A stretch of 53,071 bases of DNA from Alistipes sp. (GTDB lineage: Bacteria; Bacteroidota; Bacteroidia; Bacteroidales; Rikenellaceae): assembly GCA_017465575.1 (NCBI GenBank), contig JAFTVX010000022.1, forward strand, positions 1 through 53,071, written 5' to 3'. This document shows positions 44,515-52,210 of the stretch, piece by piece. Both the position numbers and the translations under genes were made by a program. The notes below the pieces were generated by a model. The model had not been told where the DNA came from, searched no databases, and saw only the letters and a program-made list of their open reading frames with translations. Every line of letters starts with the position of its first letter. Positions within the stretch are counted from its first letter, which is position 1.

Positions 44515-45738
44515 CTATTTTAGCCACTTCATAACATTCGCCGGTGGCAGACCCTCAGCCAACTGCCTACGCATATACTCCATCGCCTCGCTTGCGTGGT
44601 CGAAGAAGGCGTAGTAGCCCTCGCAGAGATAGTTTAGTCCCGACTCGCCATCCTCGGTCGCAAGGAATCTGTTGCGTGGACACTCGCCGTGGCACGCAAA
44701 CTCATAGCGACACCTTCGACACTTGCTCGGAAGCGAGGTATGCTTCTTTGCACCAAACTCTCGTTGCTTGGCGCCATACATCATATCTATGAGCGAACTC
44801 TCCTTAATGTTGCCGAGCCTATACTCCGAAAATACAAAGTGGTCGCACGAATAGACATCGCCATTATGCTCCACAACCGCCGAGTGTCCGCAATATTTCG
44901 ACATTGTGCACACTCCCGAAGGCGCACCCACCCAGTTGGCAAGTGTTGTGTCGAAGAGCTGAACAAAGGTTGTTCCAACATCGTTACGCACCCACTCGTC
45001 GAAGATAGCGCACAAGAAACGCCCCCACTGCTCCGCTGTTATGGAGTATGGCGTAACCTCGCCACCCAACTCCTCGGCGTGCATAAGCCTCTCAACACCG
45101 CCCTCCTTAGATATGCGCTCCACCACGGGCGTAAACTGCAAATAGCGACACTCCAACTCATCGCGGAAGAAGCGGTAAAACTCCAGCGGATGCTCGACAT
45201 TTATAGCATTCACCGTCGCCATTGCATTCCACTCGATGCCATACTTTTCGAGTAGGCGAATGCCACGAACAACATCCCGAAAACTACTCTCGCCGTTGCT
45301 TGTTTTGCGCCAAGCATCGTGCATCTCGCGTGTGCCATCTATCGAGACGCCCACCAAGAAACGATGCTTGCCGAGGAATTTGCACCACTCATCATCAAGC
45401 AGCGTTGCATTTGTCTGTATGCAGTTGTCGACCCTACGCCCATCGGCATAGCGTTTTTGTAGCTCTATCGCCCGCTCGTAGAACGACCGTGAGCGCAACA
45501 GAGGCTCGCCACCATGCCAAATAAATAGCACCTCGGGGGTTGTCTGCGCACGAATATACTCTCTAACAAAGAGTTCAAGAGTATCATCACTCATCAGCCG
45601 TGATGTCTCGTTATAGAGCCCACTCTTTTCGAGATAGTAGCAATAGCCACAACGCAAGTTACACGCCGCACCAACTGGCTTGGCCATAACATAGATTGGA
45701 GCGCCATATCTTAGCTCTATATCCTCGCTTCTACTCAT
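44515..45738 (-). CDS. anaerobic sulfatase-maturating radical SAM enzyme (anSME)
   Basis: A 407-residue radical SAM/SPASM enzyme that converts the active-site Ser or Cys of sulfatases to formylglycine in the cytoplasm. The radical SAM cluster uses Cys26, Cys30 and Cys33 (CNLRCGYCYY). The C-terminal SPASM region has CTMSKYC...CDHF and CRRCRYEFACHGECPRNR, binding two further iron-sulfur clusters. Stop and sulfatase start are contiguous, so the adjacent serine-type sulfatase is the obvious substrate, though one maturase usually serves many sulfatases. Confidence 0.95.
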   Translation of the reverse strand: MSRSEDIELRYGAPIYVMAKPVGAACNLRCGYCYYLEKSGLYNETSRLMSDDTLELFVREYIRAQTTPEVLFIWHGGEPLLRSRSFYERAIELQKRYADGRRVDNCIQTNATLLDDEWCKFLGKHRFLVGVSIDGTREMHDAWRKTSNGESSFRDVVRGIRLLEKYGIEWNAMATVNAINVEHPLEFYRFFRDELECRYLQFTPVVERISKEGGVERLMHAEELGGEVTPYSITAEQWGRFLCAIFDEWVRNDVGTTFVQLFDTTLANWVGAPSGVCTMSKYCGHSAVVEHNGDVYSCDHFVFSEYRLGNIKESSLIDMMYGAKQREFGAKKHTSLPSKCRRCRYEFACHGECPRNRFLATEDGESGLNYLCEGYYAFFDHASEAMEYMRRQLAEGLPPANVMKWLK

Positions 45739-45783
45739 AGTGCAAATTTACGAAATTTTCAGTAAATTAGCAATTACGCCACA

Positions 45784-45822
45784 TACAACAAAAAAGAGGC
45801 TAACCAAGATAACTTAGCTAAC
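45784..45822 (-). terminator. intrinsic terminator of ssb
   Basis: On the minus strand GAGGTTAGC pairs with GGTTAGCCTC (two G-U pairs), followed by six T residues. It lies just after the ssb stop. Confidence 0.75.
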
Positions 45823-45848
45823 CTCAATGTTTCGTGGAACTTTCCACC

Positions 45849-46346
45849 TTAGAACGGCAAGTCGTCGGGGTCGTCGTTCATAGGTGCTACGGGCTGTGGC
45901 GTAGGTGCAGGCTGAGCTACGGGCTGTGGCGTAGGCTGTGCCTGACGGTAGGGCTGAGGTGCGGGCTGGGCGTATGCCTGAGGTGCAGACTGCTGATAAC
46001 CACCCTCTGTGCCGTAGTCGCTACGCTTGCCAAGGAGCTTCATATCGTCGGCAACAACCTCCGTAGCGTAGTGCTTCTGGCCATCGCGCTCCCACTCACG
46101 GCTACGCAAGCGACCCTCGATATATAGCTGTGAGCCCTTGCGCACAAACTTATCCACCACCTCGGCCAAGCCTCGCCATAGTGTGATAGTGTGCCACTCG
46201 GTATGCTCTGTTGTCTCGTTTGTCTGGCGGTTGAAGATACGCTCGGTGGTCGCCAAGCGCACACGCGCAACCTTAACGCCTGTCTCCAAGGTACGCACCT
46301 CGGGGTCAAGACCTACATTTCCTACTAAAATTACCTTGTTTATCAT
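45849..46346 (-). CDS. ssb: single-stranded DNA-binding protein
   Basis: A 165-residue SSB. The OB-fold covers about 1-110 (MINKVILVGNVGLDPEVRTL at the start; YIEGRLRSREW near 75-85). A Gln/Pro/Ala-rich linker follows, ending in the acidic tip DDPDDLPF that recruits repair and replication proteins. All family features are present. The spacer upstream is filled with 7- and 8-bp arrays, so its promoter was not identified. Confidence 0.97.
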   Translation of the reverse strand: MINKVILVGNVGLDPEVRTLETGVKVARVRLATTERIFNRQTNETTEHTEWHTITLWRGLAEVVDKFVRKGSQLYIEGRLRSREWERDGQKHYATEVVADDMKLLGKRSDYGTEGGYQQSAPQAYAQPAPQPYRQAQPTPQPVAQPAPTPQPVAPMNDDPDDLPF

Positions 46347-46367
46347 AGTTTTTCAATTTATTTTTTT

Positions 46368-46477
46368 GACCTTATGACCGTAGGACCTTAAGACCTTAGG
46401 ATTTTCTCTTATCGTCTTATCGTCTTACTTGTCTTATCGTTTAAAAAAATCTCTTTGCTCTTTGCTCTTTGCTCTTG
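46368..46477. repeat. composite 8-bp arrays plus CTTTGCT heptamers
   Basis: Octamers GACCTTAT, GACCGTAG, GACCTTAA, GACCTTAG are followed by a TTTTCTC spacer and octamers TTATCGTC (to 46440). Heptamers CTTTGCT follow at 46451-46477. The first two blocks duplicate those near 35.72-35.79 kb. Confidence 0.75.
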
Positions 46478-46478
46478 C

Positions 46479-47552
46479 CTACTCTCCCTTCTTCTTAAAC
46501 TTCGGCTCGGGCTCCTCGATATGCTCAATCTCGGCTACAAGATGGCCTATAAAGTTCTGGTCGGGGCCAGGGATAAGGGTCATCTCTATCGGCTGATAGT
46601 ACATCTGACGGCGTAGTCGCTCAGGCAGTCGTTTGGTGCGGCGTAGCTTCACAGCATCCTTCTCGGTCATCAGGATAATGGCCCTCGGGTGCTTCTTGTG
46701 GTGCTCGTTGATGAGTTTTAGGTCATCTACCGTGTAGCGGTGGTGGTCGCCAAAGATTAGCTTGTCGACCACATTAAACCTCTCGCCCGCAGCACGCACA
46801 AAGGGTCGAGCGTTGCCGATACTTGAGAGCAATATCGCCTGCTGGCCATAGTCAACGGCCTCCCTATCCTCGTAGTCGAAGAGTGGCACGATGGGCAGGT
46901 CAGTTATTGTCGAGAAGTATACCTTCTGATAGGCTATCGAGCGTAACTTGTTGTGCCATAGGCGCCTATCAAGGGGTGTCATATCCTCGGAGCACTTGCT
47001 TACGATGAAGAAGTGTGCCGCCTTGAGCCTCGATTTCAGGTCGCGGAGCTTGCCTAACGGTAGCAACGCATCGTTGTAGTAGGGGCGTGTGGCATCGAGG
47101 ATTACGATGTTTATCTTCGCCTTGACCTTGCGGTGCTGGAAGCCGTCGTCCATAATGATGAGGTTTACCTCGGGGTGCTCCTTGCGGATACGCTCGATGC
47201 CCGCAACACGCTCCTCGGAGACGACAACTACCGAGTCGGGGAACTTGGTCTTCATCTGCAACGGCTCATCGCCCACATCAAGGTAGGAGTCCGTGGCCAA
47301 CACCTCGCGGTAGCCCTTGGTGCGACGACCATAACCGCGCGAGAGAATGGCGATATTATACGACGACGATAGCGACGATAGCAAGAACTCTGCCGTGGGT
47401 GTCTTGCCTGTGCCACCTACGGTTATATTGCCGATGCAGACCACAGGGATATCGAAGGAGTAACTCTTCTTTACTCCCCAGTCGTAGAGGCGATGGCGTA
47501 GGGCAATCACCGCTCCGTATATCCACGATATAAATCTTTTTAGCGCTTTCAT
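46479..47552 (-). CDS. lpxK: tetraacyldisaccharide 4'-kinase
   Basis: A 357-residue inner-membrane-associated kinase that phosphorylates the 4' position of the lipid A disaccharide. The P-loop is VGGTGKT in IGNITVGGTGKTPTAEFLL near 43-60. DDGFQHRKV near 140-148 is the catalytic Asp/His region typical of LpxK. The start at 47552 (MKALKRF) fits family alignments better than the in-frame ATG at 47576. A strong promoter lies upstream (47624-47593). It indicates an outer membrane with lipid A. Confidence 0.95.
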   Translation of the reverse strand: MKALKRFISWIYGAVIALRHRLYDWGVKKSYSFDIPVVCIGNITVGGTGKTPTAEFLLSSLSSSYNIAILSRGYGRRTKGYREVLATDSYLDVGDEPLQMKTKFPDSVVVVSEERVAGIERIRKEHPEVNLIIMDDGFQHRKVKAKINIVILDATRPYYNDALLPLGKLRDLKSRLKAAHFFIVSKCSEDMTPLDRRLWHNKLRSIAYQKVYFSTITDLPIVPLFDYEDREAVDYGQQAILLSSIGNARPFVRAAGERFNVVDKLIFGDHHRYTVDDLKLINEHHKKHPRAIILMTEKDAVKLRRTKRLPERLRRQMYYQPIEMTLIPGPDQNFIGHLVAEIEHIEEPEPKFKKKGE

Positions 47553-47592
47553 TTGTTCGGCAATCTTCGGGCACAATATCCCGCTATTCGGT

Positions 47593-47624
47593 CAAAGATA
47601 GCAATAATTTTTCAAACAACCAAA
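47593..47624 (-). promoter_or_regulatory. lpxK promoter
   Basis: Minus strand: TTTG (47624-47621), 20 nt, TATCTTTG (47600-47593), about 40 nt before the chosen ATG. Confidence 0.7.
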
Positions 47625-47696
47625 TCCCTACGGCGAAACACGATAATTTATAGATAAATAGCGGTTTTAGGTGTAGGATATTTCGCAAATTTTTCA

Positions 47697-47704
47697 TATC
47701 TTTG
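47697..47704 (+). promoter_or_regulatory. -7 box of the M23 lipoprotein gene, implying a leaderless mRNA
   Basis: TATCTTTG ends 6 nt before the ATG at 47711. With normal spacing the transcript would start at or next to the start codon. No clear -33 TTTG is present. Confidence 0.5.
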
Positions 47705-47710
47705 CGCATT

Positions 47711-49042
47711 ATGAAAAGACTACATTTATATGTTGCGTTTGTGGTCGCTATGTTGGCTACGGCGTGTTGGGGAGGTAGCGACGAGGCTACCGCTGTAGAG
47801 GAGGTTGTTAAGGAGCCCGTATTGCTCTATGGCATCGACATCGAGGGCTACACCATCGAGGAGGATACCGTGCGCCTTGGCGAGACCTTGGGCGGCATTC
47901 TTGGCCGTCGAGGCATCTCTGCCGTTATGGTCGACCGCTTGGACAAGGCGGCAAAGGAGGTATTCCCCTTGCGCCAAATCCGTGCTGACAATGCCTACAC
48001 CACCTTTACACGCAACTACACCGACTCGTTGGGCGACCACTCGTCGCTCGACTATATGGTCTACCACCGCAACGCCATCGACTATGTCGTCTTTGAATTC
48101 AAGGGCGACTCTGTTGCTGTCCGCACCGACTCTCGCCCCGTGCGTATCGAGCGCCGTAGAGAGAGTGCCACTATCGAGTCATCGTTGTGGGGCGCTATTA
48201 TGGCTGAGGATTTGCCCTACTCGCTCGCTGCCGAGTTCGAGGATATCTACCAGTGGACCGTTGATTTCTTCGGCATACAGCAGGGCGACTCGTTCAAGGT
48301 TATCTACGACGAGAAGTTTGTGGACTCTACCTCGGTAGGCATTGGCCGTATCTGGGGTGCTGAGTTCTCGCACGGTGGCAAGACCTACTACGCTATACCA
48401 TACGCTCAGGAGGAGGGCAAGTTGCGCTACTGGGAGGCTAATGGCGAGTCGTTGCGTAAGCAGTTGCTTAAAGCGCCGTTGAAGTATTCGCGCATCAGCT
48501 CTAAGTTCTCATATCGCCGTCTACACCCCGTACACCGCGTCTATCGCCCACATACTGGTGTTGACTATGCCGCCCCTGCGGGCACTCCCGTACACTCTGT
48601 TGCCGATGGCACGGTCATCTTCCGTGGATGGGGTGGCGGTGGTGGCAACACCATCAAGATTAAGCACGCTGGCGGTCTGCAGACGGGCTACCTCCACCTT
48701 AAGAGCTTTGCTAAGGGCATCGCCGTGGGCTCTCGCGTATCGCAGGGTCAGCTTATCGGCTATGTCGGCTCTACGGGTACATCTACGGGCCCCCACCTCG
48801 ACTACCGCGTATGGAAAAATGGCACGCCTATCGACCCTCTGAAGATACCGCAAGAACCCGCCGAGCCTATCGTCGAGGAGCATCGTGAGCGCTTCGAGGC
48901 TATCCGCGACCGTGTGCTTGCCGAATTGGAGGGCACATCACCCGAGGAGGAGTGGATTTCGGAGGAGGATTTGTTCCCCACGAAGGCTGAGGCTGACACC
49001 ACAGCCGTAGCGGATGTTACACACACAACCCCCGAGAAGTAA
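47711..49042 (+). CDS. M23-family peptidase lipoprotein
   Basis: A 443-residue lipoprotein (lipobox Ala-Thr-Ala-Cys) of the LytM/M23 peptidoglycan endopeptidase family. An OapA/LysM-like N-terminal part (about 40-220) precedes the peptidase (about 275-390). The HxxxD motif is intact in HTGVDYAAPAGTPV. The usual HxH reads HLD in GPHLDYRVW, so the second histidine, a zinc ligand in LytM, is aspartate. Activity is therefore uncertain. A Glu/Thr-rich tail follows. The stop overlaps the next ATG (TAATG), so the two genes are coupled. Confidence 0.9.
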   Translation: MKRLHLYVAFVVAMLATACWGGSDEATAVEEVVKEPVLLYGIDIEGYTIEEDTVRLGETLGGILGRRGISAVMVDRLDKAAKEVFPLRQIRADNAYTTFTRNYTDSLGDHSSLDYMVYHRNAIDYVVFEFKGDSVAVRTDSRPVRIERRRESATIESSLWGAIMAEDLPYSLAAEFEDIYQWTVDFFGIQQGDSFKVIYDEKFVDSTSVGIGRIWGAEFSHGGKTYYAIPYAQEEGKLRYWEANGESLRKQLLKAPLKYSRISSKFSYRRLHPVHRVYRPHTGVDYAAPAGTPVHSVADGTVIFRGWGGGGGNTIKIKHAGGLQTGYLHLKSFAKGIAVGSRVSQGQLIGYVGSTGTSTGPHLDYRVWKNGTPIDPLKIPQEPAEPIVEEHRERFEAIRDRVLAELEGTSPEEEWISEEDLFPTKAEADTTAVADVTHTTPEK

Positions 49043-49455
49043 TGGTCGACGAGCGCATAACGCGATTTATCGCTAAGCACCATGTGCTCACCCTTGCTAC
49101 CGTAGGCGAGAGTGGTGAGGCGTGGGTTGCCAACTGCTTCTATGCCTACGACCGTAAGCGCAACCTCTTTATCTTCACCTCGGACAGCGCTACACGCCAC
49201 GGCTCAGAGATGTCTTTCAACTCGAGGGTAGCCCTCTCTGTTGTTCGTGAGACACGCATCGTGGGGTGTGTTCAGGGTGCGCAGATAGTGGGCAATGCCC
49301 GCCCTGCCGATGACGAGGCACATAAGGCATATATCAAGCGTTTCCCCTATGCCGTAGTCGCTCCCCTCACCCTTTGGATGGTCGAGCCAACGCATATAAA
49401 ATTTACTGATAACACTCTTGGATTTGGTAAGAAATTAATATGGAAGGTTCTATAA
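49042..49455 (+). CDS. pyridoxamine 5'-phosphate oxidase-like flavin-binding protein (YhbP-type)
   Basis: A 137-residue protein with the split-barrel FMN-binding fold. It opens RITRFIAKHHVLTLATVGESGEAWVANCFYAYD, as in the YhbP/UPF0306 group of the PPOX-like superfamily, and ends DNTLGFGKKLIW, the usual family end. No biochemical role is established for the group that I can name. Its ATG is on the last base of the M23 stop codon. An AT-rich stretch with an orphan reading frame follows. Confidence 0.85.
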   Translation: MVDERITRFIAKHHVLTLATVGESGEAWVANCFYAYDRKRNLFIFTSDSATRHGSEMSFNSRVALSVVRETRIVGCVQGAQIVGNARPADDEAHKAYIKRFPYAVVAPLTLWMVEPTHIKFTDNTLGFGKKLIWKVL

Positions 49456-49657
49456 ATTAGGTCGAGTTGATTTTGAAGATTATTGTGAGGAGATTTCTAA
49501 TTTCTTCCGAAAGCGCAATACGAGTATTGTAACTGAGGAAAAATTAGAAATATACCACAATAAATTCAAAAGCGACCGAAATAGAATCTTGGGACAACGA
49601 ATAACTCATTTACTAATTTATAGAACATTCCATTTATGGCAAAGAGAGGAGTTATAA
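49439..49657 (+). pseudogene. AT-rich orphan reading frame, possible gene remnant
   Basis: A 72-codon frame without an ATG runs between two stop codons, overlapping the end of the flavin-protein gene and the first 22 nt of ispD. Its translation is protein-like and charged, for example VDFEDYCEEISNFFRKRN and RITHLLIYRTFHLW. The DNA here is far richer in A and T than the genes on either side. It may be the tail of a lost or transferred gene; I recognise no family. Chance openness is possible. Confidence 0.35.
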
Positions 49658-50304
49658 TAGTCGCGGGAGGTTCAGGTAAGCGTATGCAGTCGGCATTGCC
49701 CAAGCAGTTTATGATGCTTGGGTCGTTGCCTGTTGTGGCGCATACCATCAACACATTCTCGGAGGCTCTGCCCGGTGCCGAGATTGTCGTGGTCTTGCCC
49801 GAGGAGCATATACCGCTATGGCGCAACCTCGCAGCAAGGTTCGATGTCGCTGTGCACCGCTGCATTGCGGGTGGCAAGGAGCGCTTTTACTCTGTTAAGA
49901 ATGGCCTTGATGCGCTATCTTCGGAGGTTGAGTTTGTCGCTGTCCACGATGGCGTGCGTGCCTTGGCTACCAAGAAGATGATTTTGCGTGTTCAGCTTGC
50001 TGCCGAGGAGACGGGTGCTGCAATCCCCGTTACAGAGGTTGTAGACTCCTACCGCCGTGTCGATGGCACAGAGTCCTATATCGTGCCTCGCTCCGAGTTG
50101 CGCATCGTGCAGACACCGCAGACATTCTCTGCCTCGTTGCTCCGCCGAGCCTACGAACAGCCTTTTAGTGAGAGTTTTACAGATGATGCTTCGGTCGTTG
50201 AGGCCTTAGGCGCGAAGATTACGCTTGTCGAGGGCGAGCGCCGAAACATTAAGCTCACAACGCCAGAAGATATGCTAATAGCCGAAAGACTATTAGAGGA
50301 GTAA
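49636..50304 (+). CDS. ispD: 2-C-methyl-D-erythritol 4-phosphate cytidylyltransferase
   Basis: A 222-residue cytoplasmic MEP-pathway enzyme making CDP-methylerythritol from MEP and CTP. The N-terminal GGSGKRM (11-17) with LPKQF (21-25) is the nucleotide-binding signature. HDGVRAL near 96-102 and TPQTF near 157-161 are further family motifs. Length is typical. Together with dxr it shows that the organism uses the MEP route. Repeat copy D follows the stop. Confidence 0.97.
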   Translation: MAKRGVIIVAGGSGKRMQSALPKQFMMLGSLPVVAHTINTFSEALPGAEIVVVLPEEHIPLWRNLAARFDVAVHRCIAGGKERFYSVKNGLDALSSEVEFVAVHDGVRALATKKMILRVQLAAEETGAAIPVTEVVDSYRRVDGTESYIVPRSELRIVQTPQTFSASLLRRAYEQPFSESFTDDASVVEALGAKITLVEGERRNIKLTTPEDMLIAERLLEE

Positions 50305-50310
50305 AGAGAG

Positions 50311-50413
50311 GATTATCGCAAAAGAATCCCCCAAGGGCGGTACAAAGTAGTACAACCCTTGGGGGATCTTTTTTGGGGATATGCGGAACGGCGCCCCCTT
50401 ATCACAAGAAATT
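50311..50413 (-). repeat. nested palindromic repeat, copy D (left arm lost)
   Basis: A perfect 12-bp inner stem ATCCCCCAAGGG (50326-50337) pairs with CCCTTGGGGGAT (50356-50367) around GGTAC-N6-GTAC. An A-rich run precedes and a six-T run follows, so it can terminate transcription from both the convergent ispD and thiL genes. The right outer arm runs into the thiL stop codon; the left outer arm is missing. Confidence 0.8.
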
Positions 50414-51434
50414 ACCTGTCAAAGGCTTGTGCTTTTAGGGCTATACCTTCGCCATCGGGGGTAACGAGTATTACGCCACTCTCCTCCTTCGTGATATGTC
50501 CTATGACATCCACAAGTCCGAGGCGCATCACCGCCTCCTGCTTGTCGAGGGGCACGGTGAAGAGTAGTTCGTGGTCCTCGCCACCGTTGAGTGCTGCAAT
50601 CACAGGGTCGATATGCATCTCTTCGGCCAACTCCGATGTCTGGCGTGCAATAGGTATGCGCTCAAGGTAGATGCGCGCACCACACTGCGACGAACGACAC
50701 AACTGCCTAAGGTCGCTTGCCAAGCCGTCCGAGAGGTCTATCATCGCCGTGGGGCGTATACCCTCCTCACGCAACGCATCCAGCACATTGACCCTTGCTC
50801 GGGGCTTAAGGTAGCGCTCCAAGAGATATTCGTAGCCCTCGAACTTGGGCTCGGGGTTGTCGATATCCTTCAGCACACGCTTCTCGCGCTCCAAGAGGTG
50901 CAAGCCCATATACGCTGCACCGAGGTTCGAGGTTATACATATTAAATCGTGCTCGTGCGCGCCCGCGCGATAGACAACATCCTCCTTGCGGGCAAAGCCC
51001 ACCGCCGAGATATTTATCACAAGACCATTCATCGAGGCTGTGGTGTCGCCACCCACGATATCTACGCCCAACTCCTTGGCAGCCGTCTCCATACCCTCAT
51101 AAAGGGTGTCGAGTGCCTCTACCGAAATCTTCGCCGACACGCCGAGCGACACTACCAACTGCTCGGGCTTACCGTTCATCGCAAGGATATCGTTTACACC
51201 ACGCACAACGGACTTATAGCCCAAGTGCTTAAGCGGGAAGTAGCTCAGGTCGAAGTCGATGCCCTCGGTGAGCATATCTGTTGTTAGGAGCATCACCCTG
51301 TCGCCAAGGTCTATTACTGCGGCATCATCGCCCGCACCGTGGAGTGTCGAGGCATTGCGACGACCAAGACCCTTTGTAAGGCGGTCGATAAGACCAAACT
51401 CGCCCAATGAGGCAATCTCTGTACTCTTTGACAT
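50412..51434 (-). CDS. thiL: thiamine-monophosphate kinase
   Basis: A 340-residue cytoplasmic kinase making thiamine diphosphate from thiamine phosphate and ATP. Family motifs: GDDAAVID near 35-42, TDMLTEGIDFDL near 52-63, VGGDTTASMNGLVINI near 126-141, and ATAMIDLSDGLASDLRQLC near 226-245. Length is normal. Its promoter overlaps that of adk in a divergent arrangement. The stop codon is shared with repeat copy D. Confidence 0.96.
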   Translation of the reverse strand: MSKSTEIASLGEFGLIDRLTKGLGRRNASTLHGAGDDAAVIDLGDRVMLLTTDMLTEGIDFDLSYFPLKHLGYKSVVRGVNDILAMNGKPEQLVVSLGVSAKISVEALDTLYEGMETAAKELGVDIVGGDTTASMNGLVINISAVGFARKEDVVYRAGAHEHDLICITSNLGAAYMGLHLLEREKRVLKDIDNPEPKFEGYEYLLERYLKPRARVNVLDALREEGIRPTAMIDLSDGLASDLRQLCRSSQCGARIYLERIPIARQTSELAEEMHIDPVIAALNGGEDHELLFTVPLDKQEAVMRLGLVDVIGHITKEESGVILVTPDGEGIALKAQAFDR

Positions 51435-51453
51435 ATCGTTAATAAATTTTTTA

Positions 51454-51501
51454 CAAAAGTACTATTTTCGTTGTGAAGTTACAAAAAAAAGTATAACTTT
51501 G
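51454..51501. promoter_or_regulatory. interlocked divergent promoters for thiL and adk
   Basis: Minus strand (thiL): TTTG 51485-51482, 20 nt, TACTTTTG 51461-51454. Plus strand (adk): TTG 51471-51473, 20 nt, TAACTTTG 51494-51501. Each -33 box sits within the other promoter's spacer, so the two should compete for polymerase. Confidence 0.7.
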
Positions 51502-51556
51502 CCTCAAATTTTTTTGAAAGTCGTACCCTAACGACACTAAATGAAGTTATACTAAA

Positions 51557-52132
51557 ATGGTAAACATTATACTTTTTGGTGCCCCTGGTTGTGGCAAGGG
51601 CACACAGGCAGCCCGCTTAGCAGAGCACTACGACCTCTACCACATCTCTACGGGCGAGGTTATCCGCTCGGAGATTAAGCGTGGCACCGAGCTTGGCAAG
51701 AGTATGGAGGGCTATATCTCGCGTGGCGAGCTCGCCCCCGACAGCATCGTTGTAGAGATGGTACGCGACTATATGCGCACCCACTCGGACAAGGGTTGCA
51801 TCTTCGACGGCTTCCCCCGCACCACAGCACAGGCAGAGATTTTCGACACTATGCTTGAGGAGATGGGTTCAAAGGTCGATGTTATGGTATATATGGATGT
51901 TCCCGAGGAGGAGCTTGTTAAGCGCATCTTGCTCCGTGGCAAGGACTCTGGCCGTGCCGATGATGCCTCGGAGGATGTTATCCGCAACCGCATCGACATC
52001 TACCGTGAGCAGACTGCCATCGTAGCGCACCACTACGCAGCGCAGGACAAGTACGCAAAAATTGATGGCCTCGGCACCTTCGACGAGGTGTTCCACCGCC
52101 TTACAGAGGTTATCGACGAGCACCACAAATAG
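51557..52132 (+). CDS. adk: adenylate kinase
   Basis: A 191-residue cytoplasmic kinase interconverting ATP, AMP and ADP. The P-loop is GAPGCGKGT (8-16). The AMP-binding segment starts at STGEVIRSEI, and CIFDGFPRTTAQAE follows. The LID region is the short form without zinc cysteines (RGKDSGRADDASED), which accounts for the length. The leader is about 50 nt, and an intrinsic terminator follows. Confidence 0.97.
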   Translation: MVNIILFGAPGCGKGTQAARLAEHYDLYHISTGEVIRSEIKRGTELGKSMEGYISRGELAPDSIVVEMVRDYMRTHSDKGCIFDGFPRTTAQAEIFDTMLEEMGSKVDVMVYMDVPEEELVKRILLRGKDSGRADDASEDVIRNRIDIYREQTAIVAHHYAAQDKYAKIDGLGTFDEVFHRLTEVIDEHHK

Positions 52133-52161
52133 AGTGGTCAATACCGACAAAAAGTTATCTC

Positions 52162-52205
52162 AAATGGGTAGAAGGTGCAATATCTTCTGCCCATTTATTG
52201 TTTAT
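52162..52205 (+). terminator. terminator of adk
   Basis: AAATGGGTAGAAG pairs with CTTCTGCCCATTT (52184-52196, one G-U pair) around a 9-nt loop and is followed by a weakly T-rich stretch. It ends just before the next gene. Confidence 0.7.
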
Positions 52206-52210
52206 ACGAT

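Noticed and set aside
51435-51556. TPP riboswitch upstream of thiL
   Set aside because: The leader is too short and shows none of the conserved TPP-aptamer segments.
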